Source of the DNA: Vibrio sp. SCSIO 43136 | GTDB lineage: Bacteria; Pseudomonadota; Gammaproteobacteria; Enterobacterales; Vibrionaceae | Direction of reading: 5' to 3' | Length of the DNA stretch: 64,000 nucleotides | Assembly: GCF_023716565.1 (NCBI RefSeq) | Contig: NZ_CP071849.1 | Location: forward strand, 1,240,001 to 1,304,000 | Part shown: piece by piece, positions 35,965-45,021 of the stretch | Layout of the letters: the number at the start of each line of letters is the position of its first letter | How positions within the stretch are numbered: position 1 is the first letter of the stretch | Program-made: the position numbers and the translations under genes | Notes under the pieces: model-generated | What the model was told of the DNA's origin: nothing | The model's database searches: none | Seen by the model: only the letters and a program-made list of their open reading frames with translations

Positions 35965-38304
35965 TTAGATTTTCTGCCAAACATCACTTGTACCCGGCTG
36001 ATCGCCTTTAGTCCACCACTTGGCTTTATAGGTATCGCCTTGGTATGTCACAAGCTTACCCCCTGTATAGACTTTAGATGCCTCCCACTCTTTGGTACTG
36101 CCGTCGTCAAACTCTTCCCAAACAGCATTGGTGCCCGGCTCGTTGCCCTGCGTCCACCATTTGGCGGTGTACTTAGTACCATTGTGAATCACTTCATCGC
36201 CACCTAAATAAACCTTGGTCGGATCCCAAGTAGAATCTCCGCCACTGCTCTGGGCTTTAATACTCACCGTGACGGTTTTGCTAACGCTATCAGTGCCATC
36301 GGAGACAGTAATGACAATGCTTTCAGTACTATCTTGCGCCACTTGTGGCGCTGTGTAGTGAATCACAGCACTATTACCGCTTTGGGTAAGTGTTCCCTGT
36401 GAGGAAGTAAAAGTAAGCGCATCACCATCCGCATCGGTCGCTGACACCGAAATAGCGATAGACTCTCCTGAGTTAACTTGTTGAGTACTTGGCACTGTCA
36501 ACTCTGGTGCTGAGTTGGTAACCTGCCCACTCCCCTTCACGTTAACTATTACCGACTTACTGGTCTGGGCTCGACCATCAGATACTGTAATTAGAATACT
36601 CTTGGTTACATCCGTCGTTGTTAAAGGTGCCATATAAGTAATGCGTGCCTGGCCATTACCTAAATCGGTGACAGTAGCCTCTGATGCACTAAAGCTCACT
36701 GCATCGCCATCAGCATCAGTTGCGGAAACATCAAAGCTAATGGATTGACCAGAGTCTACTTGCTGTGCACTCGGCACTGTTAACGTCGGTGCAGTATTTG
36801 GTACGACATTTTGGCTAAATACTTGATCAATTTTTTCGGCAAGCGGAGATTTGAGGTTAGTACACTGCTTAAGTTTGCTGCCATAGCTAACAAACGAGCC
36901 TTCACACTTAATATCACCCGCCACTTGCCACACTATGATACCGCCCAGATTATGGTCCATAACGTACTGAGCTTTCTTCTCAATCGATGCAGGATCGTCA
37001 TAGCTCAAGAAGTACTTACCGTTAACAGCATAAGGCACTTGTGCGTTAGCATCCCATTCGTGGCTCCAACCGGTTTGTTGAATGATGTAGTTGTAACTTG
37101 GCTGCCCTTCAAACTTGGACCAATTGACCAAATCTACTGCCGACATCGTTGGACCATCCACAGAGAAGTTCACACTACGTTTATCTGTTGGCGCACCAAC
37201 GTAGGCAGTCGATTCCGTTGTTTGTACGCCACGACCGTAAAAAGCTGCACCAAAATTAATTTTTTCAGAAGCGATGCCTTTATCGGCCATCCACTGGCGA
37301 AGGTGATCCAGATTGAGACCTTGATATTCTTCCTCTGGATACGGGTAGAGCGGCGCATTATGACCCGCAACATTAGACCAACCACCATTTAAGTCGTAAG
37401 TCATCATATTGAAGTAGTCCATGGAACGAGACAGCCTCGCCCAATCATAACCTTCAAGTTTAGCAGTAGAGGCTGAAAATGCGGCGGTAAGCAATTTATC
37501 ATCTCCGATGCGACTACGGATATCTTCCATCAACTGCTCGAAGTTATCATAGTCTTCAGGTGAGCCACCGAAGTTCATACCACCAAATCCTGGGTATTCC
37601 CAATCAATATCTATGCCGTCAAATCCAAGCGCCATTAAACGATCAATGTCGGCAAGAAAGCGTGCTTTCTTCACCGGATCGGCCGCCATTTCAGGGAAGT
37701 GTTTGGACATACTCCAACCACCAAGTGACGCCATGACTTTCACGCCTTTCTGATGCGCTAAATCAATCAACCCTGGTGCACCACCTTCTTTTTTCAATGG
37801 GATAGGAAAGCCGCCAGTAATACCTGTTGGTTGGTGCTCCCAGCCATCCGCATGAGGTACAAAGCCTTGTGCTCTAACCTTAGCTAATTTTTCCGCTTGC
37901 CATGCTTCGTCTCCCGGATATTCCCAAAGATACTCTAATTCACCCCAGAGAATATGAAGGTCCCAGCTCGAATATACATCGGTATGTAAAAGTGGTGCAG
38001 GTTCTTGAACTGAACCCGATTGATATATTTGTTTATTTCGATAGTCACCACTATGTAATGAACCATCTTTAGCGACACCAAAAAATGAGAAGTTTAGAAT
38101 GGAATATTTATCCATATCTACATTTAAATGGGTGGCTTCGCCTTTAACACTAAACCCTGCATCACTGCCTTTCCACGCTTCCCACTGAGTGAGATAACCA
38201 ATCACTGCTTTATCATGTGTTGGTGCTGCTTGAGTAGAGGCCGCTGAGAGTAATAGTGTTGCGATAGAGGCTGCTAATAAGGTTTTCTTTGTGCCCTTTT
38301 TCAT
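35965..38304 (-). CDS. Secreted GH18 chitinase with two Ig-like and two CBM5/12 domains
   Basis: 779 residues from ATG 38304 (GGAG upstream; a 12-base longer start is behind that site). Signal peptide about 1-26. The GH18 barrel (about 35-480) has SLGGWSMSKHF and the catalytic DGIDIDWEYPG (Glu at about 236), with MMTYDLNG and WSHEWD. Two cadherin/PKD-like domains follow (about 512-600 and 603-690, each starting NTAPxLTVPSxQQV), then two chitin-binding CBM5/12 modules with AKWWTQGNEPG and AKWWTKGDQPG. It degrades chitin outside the cell. A palindrome lies 32 bp upstream. Confidence 0.92.
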   Translation of the reverse strand: MKKGTKKTLLAASIATLLLSAASTQAAPTHDKAVIGYLTQWEAWKGSDAGFSVKGEATHLNVDMDKYSILNFSFFGVAKDGSLHSGDYRNKQIYQSGSVQEPAPLLHTDVYSSWDLHILWGELEYLWEYPGDEAWQAEKLAKVRAQGFVPHADGWEHQPTGITGGFPIPLKKEGGAPGLIDLAHQKGVKVMASLGGWSMSKHFPEMAADPVKKARFLADIDRLMALGFDGIDIDWEYPGFGGMNFGGSPEDYDNFEQLMEDIRSRIGDDKLLTAAFSASTAKLEGYDWARLSRSMDYFNMMTYDLNGGWSNVAGHNAPLYPYPEEEYQGLNLDHLRQWMADKGIASEKINFGAAFYGRGVQTTESTAYVGAPTDKRSVNFSVDGPTMSAVDLVNWSKFEGQPSYNYIIQQTGWSHEWDANAQVPYAVNGKYFLSYDDPASIEKKAQYVMDHNLGGIIVWQVAGDIKCEGSFVSYGSKLKQCTNLKSPLAEKIDQVFSQNVVPNTAPTLTVPSAQQVDSGQSISFDVSATDADGDAVSFSASEATVTDLGNGQARITYMAPLTTTDVTKSILITVSDGRAQTSKSVIVNVKGSGQVTNSAPELTVPSTQQVNSGESIAISVSATDADGDALTFTSSQGTLTQSGNSAVIHYTAPQVAQDSTESIVITVSDGTDSVSKTVTVSIKAQSSGGDSTWDPTKVYLGGDEVIHNGTKYTAKWWTQGNEPGTNAVWEEFDDGSTKEWEASKVYTGGKLVTYQGDTYKAKWWTKGDQPGTSDVWQKI

Positions 38305-38335
38305 GTCTGTCTCCATTTGACTATTATCTTCTACT

Positions 38336-38353
38336 CGTACACCTAGGTGTACG
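38336..38353. promoter_or_regulatory. Perfect 18-bp palindrome before chitinase
   Basis: CGTACACCTAGGTGTACG, a dyad with no spacer, centred about 40 bp before the chitinase ATG. This is an operator-like site for a homodimeric regulator or a leader hairpin. I do not recognise the consensus. Confidence 0.6.
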
Positions 38354-38557
38354 CAATCAATTCAGATCGTTGATTTTTATAAATTAACCTGCGTCGATAT
38401 CAGGGATAATGTTCACCTTTTGAAACAGAAATACGATATTTAAAACGATAAAACTTGAGGTTGAGTCAAATAATAGCTTTGAAGAGAAAAGTGCCAATTA
38501 CTGTTATGGAATGAAGATCTTATTTATATAATCATGAGATTAGACCACTATAAAATC

Positions 38558-38581
38558 AGCCCCCATAAAAATACGGGGGCT
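38558..38581 (-). terminator. Terminator of GH3 gene
   Basis: AGCCCCC/GGGGGCT arms with a 10-base A/T loop, then GATTTTA on the minus strand, 5 bp beyond the GH3 stop. Confidence 0.75.
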
Positions 38582-38586
38582 ATTAT

Positions 38587-41082
38587 TTACTGCCAACGAA
38601 TATTAGCAATCACACAATTAAGTTCAAACTCTGAAGATAAAACAAAAGGTGTCTCAATAAATCTTAAATCTATTTCACCTAACTGTTTAGGTTCGATTTC
38701 AATGCTAACGAATTCGTTAGACACTAACTGCTGATGAATATCGACACTCTGCGGGTTTTCTTGCTGTAGGCTAACCCAGACTGGGTTTTGCACCTTATCG
38801 TCAAGTAACTTAATATCAAAAGCTAGCCCTTTGGCGTAAGCACTCACATCCTCAACTCCACCATCGGTGGTAGTTAGATACAAGCTCGCTGGACCACCAC
38901 TGAATACTACCTCAACAGCGTCTTGCTGCTGCTGATAGTTGTAAGGTTTGGTTTGAATGTTTTTTAACGCCATTGGGTTATTGCGTGACACCTCACGACC
39001 CATGATATGGGCAGGATCTACCGCTTTAAGCTGGTAATCGCCAATATTGGCTCGGATACCAAACATATCAAGCGCATGAGCAGCCATTTCTTGCTCAGAT
39101 GGTGCGTCATCATCTAGGGTGACCTCAATCGTCATCAAGTCACCATAACTAAGCCCATAGCCACGCTCAAATAACGGCTTATGGTGTCCATTCGGGTCTT
39201 GCTCCATAGCTGGCACTTGATAGTTCTTAATATGCATGGACGGTGAAGAGACGCTATCGCTGCGTTTTCGGTTTGGCCAACTAAATGGCAACTGACCGAC
39301 AAAGTCGAACCTTGGTTGACCCTTGTCATCTGCTACTAACACGTCAGATAGACCCAGTCCTTCACTACCCGGTAACCATGCAGCGACGAAAGCATCACAC
39401 AACATGATTTCTTGGTTTAGGTATAATGGACGGCCACTAAAGAACAGTCCAATCACCTTTACACCCTTATCTTTGAGTGCTTTGATTGCACTACAATCCT
39501 TACCATAGCTACGTTTTAGCTGCGAAAATTCTAAACTTTGCCAGCTTTTGATATCACCCATCATCTCTGCATAAGGGTCTTCGCCAAAGGCGACAATGGC
39601 GATATCTCCTGCTTGGTAATCGCCCGCCAAATCTGGGTCAAAATGTAGATCCTCGACTTCCTGCTCTAGTGCCATCTTGAGTGTGGTTGCGCCCGGAAAG
39701 TCGGCTAATGTGTTTTCATCACCTTGCCAAGTGAGGTTCCATCCACCGGACTGCTTTTGCAAATCATTTGCAGCGCTGCCAGTTAACCATAGCTTGTTCG
39801 ATGGGTTTATCGGCAATAACTGGTTATCATTTTTTAGTAACACTAAAGACTTACGCACTGCTTCCCTAGCGACTGCTCGATGCTCTGGCGCCCCTAAAAT
39901 TGACTGCTGCCCCGCTAACGCTCGTTCACTTGGCTTGGGCTTGCTCCACATGCCTGCACGCATTTTGACTCGTAAAATACGGCTCACCGCATCGTCAATT
40001 CGGTGCATTTCAATGGCACCAGATTGTATATCTTCCAAAGTCTTTTGATATACCGCTTGCCAGTGTTCACGTACTGGGATCATCAGCACGTCATTGCCCG
40101 CATTGATCGCATAAGTCGCATCATCATTGGTACAGCGATTAACTTCAGCATGACCATGCCAATCAGTCACCACCAAGCCATCAAAACCCATTTTATCTTT
40201 GAGCACATCGGTTAGCAGGTATTTACTGCCATGAATTTTTTGGTTGTAGGCATCTTCTGCAGGCTGATGATCATAATTCGCAGGGTTTTGCCAACTATTA
40301 AACGAAGACATGACTACCTGAGCACCAGCATCAAGGCCGCTAAAATAACCTAGACCGTGAATATTAATAAGCTCCTGCTCACTGTAGCTATTAACGCCGC
40401 GATCGATACCTTGCATGGTACCGCCATCCCCAAGCCAGTGTTTGACGTTGGAGACCACTTTAAGGTCACCTTTAAGTTCTTCAGCATCGCCTTGAAGCCC
40501 AAGCACCATTTGTTCGGCATAATTCCAAGTGATAACAGGATCTTCTGAATAACCTTCATAAACTCGTCCCCAGCGCAGATTTCTCGGTACGGCAACGGTG
40601 GGCGCAAACGTCCAGTCTAAGCCTGTCGCAACAATTTCTCTTGCGGTGATCTCACCGATCTGTCGGATAAGTGCTGGGTCTTGAGCGGCGCCAAGTCCGA
40701 TATTGTGTGGGAAAACCGTCGAGCCAAAGACATTGTTGTGTCCATGCACAGCATCCGTTGCCCACATGAATGGAATACGAAACGGACGATCCGCAAAAGC
40801 TTCTTCGGTTGCGTTCCAAAACGCATCGGCAGTTAACGCCCACTCTTTGGCACTGGCGTGTTTGTCCTCATTTGGCCACGCTCCACCACCATTGAGGATT
40901 GAGCCCAATTTGTACTGTTTTATTTCTTCTGCCGTCACGTCACGAAGATTGGGTTGGATCATTTGACCGACTTTTTCTTCTAAGGTCATTTGGTCCACAA
41001 TGGCGGCAATTTGCGATTCCATTTCGTGATCGGTGTGCGTTTTGATTTTTGGCCAATCGCTAAAATATGGGGGCGTTTTCAT
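38587..41082 (-). CDS. GH3-family beta-glucosidase
   Basis: 831-residue retaining exo-beta-glucosidase. Three-domain GH3 layout: barrel (about 20-385) with KVGQMIQPNL, FMWATDAVHGHNN, GLDWTFAPTVAVPR and the nucleophile Asp in LVVTDWHGH (about 306); alpha/beta sandwich (about 410-640) with LLKNDNQLLPI and GRPLYLNQ; and a C-terminal beta domain similar to ExoP-type enzymes. No signal peptide is evident, so it is probably cytoplasmic. It likely releases glucose from beta-1,3- or beta-1,4-oligoglucosides. It may complement the phosphorylase at 53993, although no shared operator precedes it. Confidence 0.87.
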   Translation of the reverse strand: MKTPPYFSDWPKIKTHTDHEMESQIAAIVDQMTLEEKVGQMIQPNLRDVTAEEIKQYKLGSILNGGGAWPNEDKHASAKEWALTADAFWNATEEAFADRPFRIPFMWATDAVHGHNNVFGSTVFPHNIGLGAAQDPALIRQIGEITAREIVATGLDWTFAPTVAVPRNLRWGRVYEGYSEDPVITWNYAEQMVLGLQGDAEELKGDLKVVSNVKHWLGDGGTMQGIDRGVNSYSEQELINIHGLGYFSGLDAGAQVVMSSFNSWQNPANYDHQPAEDAYNQKIHGSKYLLTDVLKDKMGFDGLVVTDWHGHAEVNRCTNDDATYAINAGNDVLMIPVREHWQAVYQKTLEDIQSGAIEMHRIDDAVSRILRVKMRAGMWSKPKPSERALAGQQSILGAPEHRAVAREAVRKSLVLLKNDNQLLPINPSNKLWLTGSAANDLQKQSGGWNLTWQGDENTLADFPGATTLKMALEQEVEDLHFDPDLAGDYQAGDIAIVAFGEDPYAEMMGDIKSWQSLEFSQLKRSYGKDCSAIKALKDKGVKVIGLFFSGRPLYLNQEIMLCDAFVAAWLPGSEGLGLSDVLVADDKGQPRFDFVGQLPFSWPNRKRSDSVSSPSMHIKNYQVPAMEQDPNGHHKPLFERGYGLSYGDLMTIEVTLDDDAPSEQEMAAHALDMFGIRANIGDYQLKAVDPAHIMGREVSRNNPMALKNIQTKPYNYQQQQDAVEVVFSGGPASLYLTTTDGGVEDVSAYAKGLAFDIKLLDDKVQNPVWVSLQQENPQSVDIHQQLVSNEFVSIEIEPKQLGEIDLRFIETPFVLSSEFELNCVIANIRWQ

Positions 41083-41222
41083 CGATGTTCCTAATGATGT
41101 TTAGTGACTATGTCATTCATCATAGAGGGTGAAATCGACTCTTACTGCTAATAATGCGACGAAAAAAAGGAATAAAACGACACCAAGGCAAAATTTGTGA
41201 GTTACCTCGATGCCGTTAACGG

Positions 41223-43241
41223 TTAAATATCGTGCACTTGGGCCACCGACCAACGTAAGCGTGTTGCGAAAAGCCCTATCAATAACCAAATTAGCCCCAG
41301 TGCCGCACCAGACCGAGTGACCGTTGAGGTATCTTCTTCACGAGCGCTAATATCTGCGCTCGTTGCACCAGCAATTGGCAGTAATGTCACGGCCACAACT
41401 CGCTCATCACCCACGCCTTGGTTGCAGTAAGAAAAGTGATCCGATGAATCATATTCCATCGACTCTGTAGCGCTTTGGTCGGCAAAACATTGAATTGCCG
41501 TTGCGGCGATCACCCCAGCATCATTAATATCTCTTGCGGCAATAATTCGGAAATGATTGTTTGCTGAGCTGTAATCCCCACCGTGAGTAAGATCATCTAA
41601 CCACCACGCTTGGTTAGCCAATCGTGCTAAGCGTGTATCGTCACTACCATCACCATTGTATGGGTAGATGTAGCCACGGTGGTCACGAATCTTTCCTTCC
41701 ACTTCTCGATGCGTTTCTGCATCCACCTCACCGACAATTTCGTTGTAATTATTGATAGCATGTGGGACTCCCTCCGCACTATCAAAGAAAATGGCTTCTC
41801 CATGGCTGGTAAAAAAGCTGGCACTTGGCGTACTATCACTCGCATCAGCAATAAACATTCTTCGGTCAGTCACTCCATCCGATGGATAGTCTCCGTCTCG
41901 TTTGGCATACCCAATCACAAGTAGATTTTGATTCACATCGGTAGCAGTAGAGTAAGTGTGAATGTATTCATCACTAACTTCTACCGTCGCATTAGAGATG
42001 AAGGTTGTCTCCCAAGCATTTTCGCTCACCGTAAAGTCGCTGACAGAGCTTGGTCGAAATACCGCAGCCTGCATTAAGAAATCATTATCATCCCCAATGG
42101 TCGTGTTATACCCTGCCAGCACAGGCAAACCTTGATAATATCCACTACTGGCAATGGCTGCTGCCTTAGCACTCGCTTGAGCAGATGCTAGGTCTTCATC
42201 GTACTCATGATAGCCACTACTGTCCGTGTCCCAATCGGTAACGGCATATTGGTTAATATCATCGTTGGCATTAGTTGTATCTGAGATATTCCAAACAAAC
42301 GCTCTATTTGCAAAGCCAAAGTTTTGACAAGCGGCATAAAACGCAGGTTCGTCATACCCTACACAAGCAGTAACATCGTCGTAGTAATCTTTGCTATCGT
42401 CATCGTAATAAAACGGTGAAACTGAAGCACTGCCAACCACATAGCTCTGATTGTCGTATTCAAAACTGTCAAACGCCATGGTTCGTCCCATTTGCTCGAC
42501 TACATTTTGTTCGCTATCAGCATCCGCCAACCCAAGGCTGTCATCTGCCTTTGGTTCCAGTAGGAGCATCTCTCCATTTTGATAGACATATCCGCGCTGA
42601 CGATAGAGCTGCACGTACTGGTTGTCGTAGCTGTAATAACCACTACTGGTCACACCAATAGTGCGTTGCTGTTCGTCTATTCGAGTAATTACTCGTTCGA
42701 CTGAATCTTCGACAAATGTATAGCTGTAGTCCTCTGTCGAAGGCGCTCGACTACCGCTATCTGGCACATCACTGATTTTAGTATCATCTACATAACTGGA
42801 TTGGTTCGCTTGATAAATTAAGTTGTAGAATGCGTTGCGCTCATTCTCCAGTCCGCCAATCCCTAGATCGCTATCTCCATACCAAGCTCGGTCTGTCCAG
42901 GAATCACATGTTTCATAGCCTAAATCTGAATAACAGTAATCGTTAAGATCGTCCCAGTCTAAATAGTAGAACTGATGATCCACACCGAGCATGACTTCTT
43001 GTATAAACGAGAGCTCTTGAGTCGAATAGACAGCCTCAACCGCTAAAGAAAAGTCAGAATCTATACATTGATTTGAAAAGCAGTTTATATCGCTATCCGG
43101 TGCGACAGCGACTCCATACGTTTGACCAGAAGAGTTGTCTGCCTGGGAGACGACCACTTGATACAGAGCGGCATGGGCATCAAACACCAAGGTCAAGACG
43201 ATAAAAAACGATAACACCATATGGGGAAGGTAAGTCATCAA
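41223..43241 (-). CDS. DUF3466 family secreted protein
   Basis: 672 residues: signal peptide (ends DAHA, about residue 25), a long acidic, Tyr- and Ser-rich body with repeated GYY, DDD and HAIN-type segments suggesting a beta-propeller-like extracellular domain, and a C-terminal hydrophobic stretch SGAALGLIWLLIGLFATRLR with basic end. That tail resembles a GlyGly-CTERM sorting signal cleaved by rhombosortase in vibrios, which would make it a surface or type II secreted protein. Function unknown. Family assignment is from overall character and should be treated as likely. Confidence 0.7.
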   Translation of the reverse strand: MMTYLPHMVLSFFIVLTLVFDAHAALYQVVVSQADNSSGQTYGVAVAPDSDINCFSNQCIDSDFSLAVEAVYSTQELSFIQEVMLGVDHQFYYLDWDDLNDYCYSDLGYETCDSWTDRAWYGDSDLGIGGLENERNAFYNLIYQANQSSYVDDTKISDVPDSGSRAPSTEDYSYTFVEDSVERVITRIDEQQRTIGVTSSGYYSYDNQYVQLYRQRGYVYQNGEMLLLEPKADDSLGLADADSEQNVVEQMGRTMAFDSFEYDNQSYVVGSASVSPFYYDDDSKDYYDDVTACVGYDEPAFYAACQNFGFANRAFVWNISDTTNANDDINQYAVTDWDTDSSGYHEYDEDLASAQASAKAAAIASSGYYQGLPVLAGYNTTIGDDNDFLMQAAVFRPSSVSDFTVSENAWETTFISNATVEVSDEYIHTYSTATDVNQNLLVIGYAKRDGDYPSDGVTDRRMFIADASDSTPSASFFTSHGEAIFFDSAEGVPHAINNYNEIVGEVDAETHREVEGKIRDHRGYIYPYNGDGSDDTRLARLANQAWWLDDLTHGGDYSSANNHFRIIAARDINDAGVIAATAIQCFADQSATESMEYDSSDHFSYCNQGVGDERVVAVTLLPIAGATSADISAREEDTSTVTRSGAALGLIWLLIGLFATRLRWSVAQVHDI

Positions 43242-43299
43242 AAATTCCCTTATTACACTATTCCATCACAGCAACAATGGCTGCACCAAAACTTGAAAA

Positions 43300-43511
43300 T
43301 GCCCCTCCAATGAGGGGCGGTACCACTGCTTTTCTTATTTATGATGGCGAGTTAACGTCGAGATTAAACCAATGTTTAGACCCTGCGTTTTCACGCCAAA
43401 GCCAAAATAGGACGTAACCTTGTGCAAAATGTGAAGGAAAAATGGATTTACATTGAAGTGAAAGGCATTGAGCGAAACAGTGTGATTACAGGATTCAAAT
43501 TTTCTCCATAA
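43300..43511. repeat. Possible dispersed intergenic repeat or gene remnant
   Basis: The 328-bp gap before the EF-hand gene holds sequence open in several frames without starts. On the minus strand one frame ends KSIFPSHFAQGYVLFWLW followed by RENAGSKHWFNLDVNSPS and a stop. A plus frame ends KEKWIYIEVKGIERNS. I associate such text with multi-copy intergenic sequences in vibrios, but cannot confirm this. A hairpin GCCCCTC/GAGGGGC lies at 43301-43318. Confidence 0.35.
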
Positions 43512-43569
43512 TCCCTGCGCAATTAGGAAATAACCTATTTTTCAGTTTCTCAACCACAAGGACTTTCCC

Positions 43570-43815
43570 ATGAACAAACTGATCATCTTTGTAGGATTTA
43601 TGCTGACTTGCGTATCGCTCCAACCTTATGCTCAAGACCGCCCACCAATGGGAGAGCCACCGAGCTTCGAAGAGATGGATACCAATGGTGATGGTGAGCT
43701 ACAAATGGATGAACTCCGTGGGCCTTTGGCTGACCAGTTTGACCAACTCGATACTGACAACAGCGGTGGATTATCCGCTCAAGAAATTCCCGAGCCACCT
43801 AAGCCTCGTCAATAG
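43570..43815 (+). CDS. Small secreted EF-hand protein
   Basis: 81 residues: signal peptide (about 1-21, ending PYAQ), a Pro-rich spacer, then two canonical EF-hand loops, DTNGDGELQMDE (about 37-48) and DTDNSGGLSAQE (about 60-71), and a proline-rich tail. It should bind calcium in the periplasm or outside. Role unknown. AAGGA lies 8 bases before the ATG. A G/C hairpin at about 43836-43861 may terminate it. Confidence 0.82.
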   Translation: MNKLIIFVGFMLTCVSLQPYAQDRPPMGEPPSFEEMDTNGDGELQMDELRGPLADQFDQLDTDNSGGLSAQEIPEPPKPRQ

Positions 43816-43997
43816 AATGCTATCAAATACGGGGGATTACTTGGGTTCACCCTAACCCCCCATATTAACGATAGAGACATGTCACACTTAGCGCCTTGTA
43901 CTATTAATCTTGCCCAATGATTTAAATAGAATCGTGCCAGCGGCCAGTGATGTCGTAATTATCCATCGTTAGAGAGCGTTTTTCGTAAGTTTTCGTC

Positions 43998-44876
43998 ATG
44001 AGCATCACCTTTCAGCTACATACCCACCAGCGACACCACCACCTGCCCTTTGCTGTACTGCACGGCAATCACTATTGCGACTTTCCCAAACATAAACATG
44101 CGTTTTCAGAACTATTTATTGTCACGGAAGGCAGTGGTGAACATACGGTTGCCGACTTTCAATATTCACTCTCTCCGGGTGATGTATTTGTCATCAATGG
44201 GCAGGTGGAACACGGTTTTCGCAAGGTTAAAGACCTCAAACTGGTTAACCTAATGTTTGAACCTCATCAGCCTTTATTCGAAACACCTCAATTGAAGATG
44301 ATGCCCGGTTATCAGGCACTGTTTAATATTGAGCCGATTGCGCGTCAAACTTCAGACTACACGGCAAAACTCAATCTAACTCGCAGTCAGTTAGATGAAG
44401 TTTTAGTCACGGTTAAAAAGATTGAAGCGGAGTACCACTACGCGAAAGAAGGCTTTGAGCTGATGGTGGTCGCCTTGATGCAGCAGTTAGTGATTAATCT
44501 AGCGCGCGTCTATCAAGCACCTGAGTTAGCGATGAACAAAGGCACGACATCTTTGATATTGGGTCGAGCACTTGCTTATCTAGAAGGGCATATAAACTCG
44601 CCATCACTGCGTATTGAACACATCGCAGAACAGGCGTTTGTTAGCACTCGTCAATTAGAGCGTCTTTTTAAACGACATCTTGGATTAACACCCAACCAGC
44701 ACATCAGAAAAAGTCGTATTGAAAAAGCCAAACAACTATTAGCGCAAGAGTTCACTATCCAGCAAGTTGCGGACGAATGTGGCTTTAGTGACAGTAACTA
44801 TTTCTCGAAGTGTTTTAAGACCGAGCTAGGAGTTAGCCCCAGAGAATATAAAAAAAGCCGCTCAATGAGCGGCTAG
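43998..44876 (+). CDS. AraC-family regulator with cupin sensor
   Basis: 292 residues. N-terminal cupin (about 15-90: HKHAFSELFIVTEGSGEHTV and SLSPGDVFVINGQVEHGF) binds a small ligand, usually a sugar. The C-terminal double helix-turn-helix (about 190-288) shows IAEQAFVSTRQLERLFKRHL and VADECGFSDSNYFSKCFK. It is placed next to the convergent LamB-type porin and may activate a sugar pathway. Its last codons form the terminator for the porin transcript on the other strand. Weak ribosome site. Confidence 0.87.
   Translation: MSITFQLHTHQRHHHLPFAVLHGNHYCDFPKHKHAFSELFIVTEGSGEHTVADFQYSLSPGDVFVINGQVEHGFRKVKDLKLVNLMFEPHQPLFETPQLKMMPGYQALFNIEPIARQTSDYTAKLNLTRSQLDEVLVTVKKIEAEYHYAKEGFELMVVALMQQLVINLARVYQAPELAMNKGTTSLILGRALAYLEGHINSPSLRIEHIAEQAFVSTRQLERLFKRHLGLTPNQHIRKSRIEKAKQLLAQEFTIQQVADECGFSDSNYFSKCFKTELGVSPREYKKSRSMSG
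44856..44874 (-). terminator. Terminator inside 3' end of AraC gene
   Basis: AGCCGCTCA / TGAGCGGCT followed by TTTTTT on the minus strand only. It therefore acts on transcripts coming from the porin side and doubles as coding sequence for the last residues and stop of the AraC-type regulator. Confidence 0.7.
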
Positions 44877-45021
44877 AGAAGAGAAAATTGCTCCTGAGCA
44901 AATCTTCTTCGCAACAAAAACGAATCCCCCGTAATTCCATTCGCATGTTGCTCAAAACTCTTAAAAGCAGTGATTAACCGAGCTAAGTGTCCTCCACCCT
45001 TAGCTCAGTCCAAGTTGGTGA

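Noticed and set aside
36811..37392. 193-codon plus-strand frame over the chitinase
   Set aside because: Antisense shadow of the conserved GH18 domain, with no start signal or recognisable domain.
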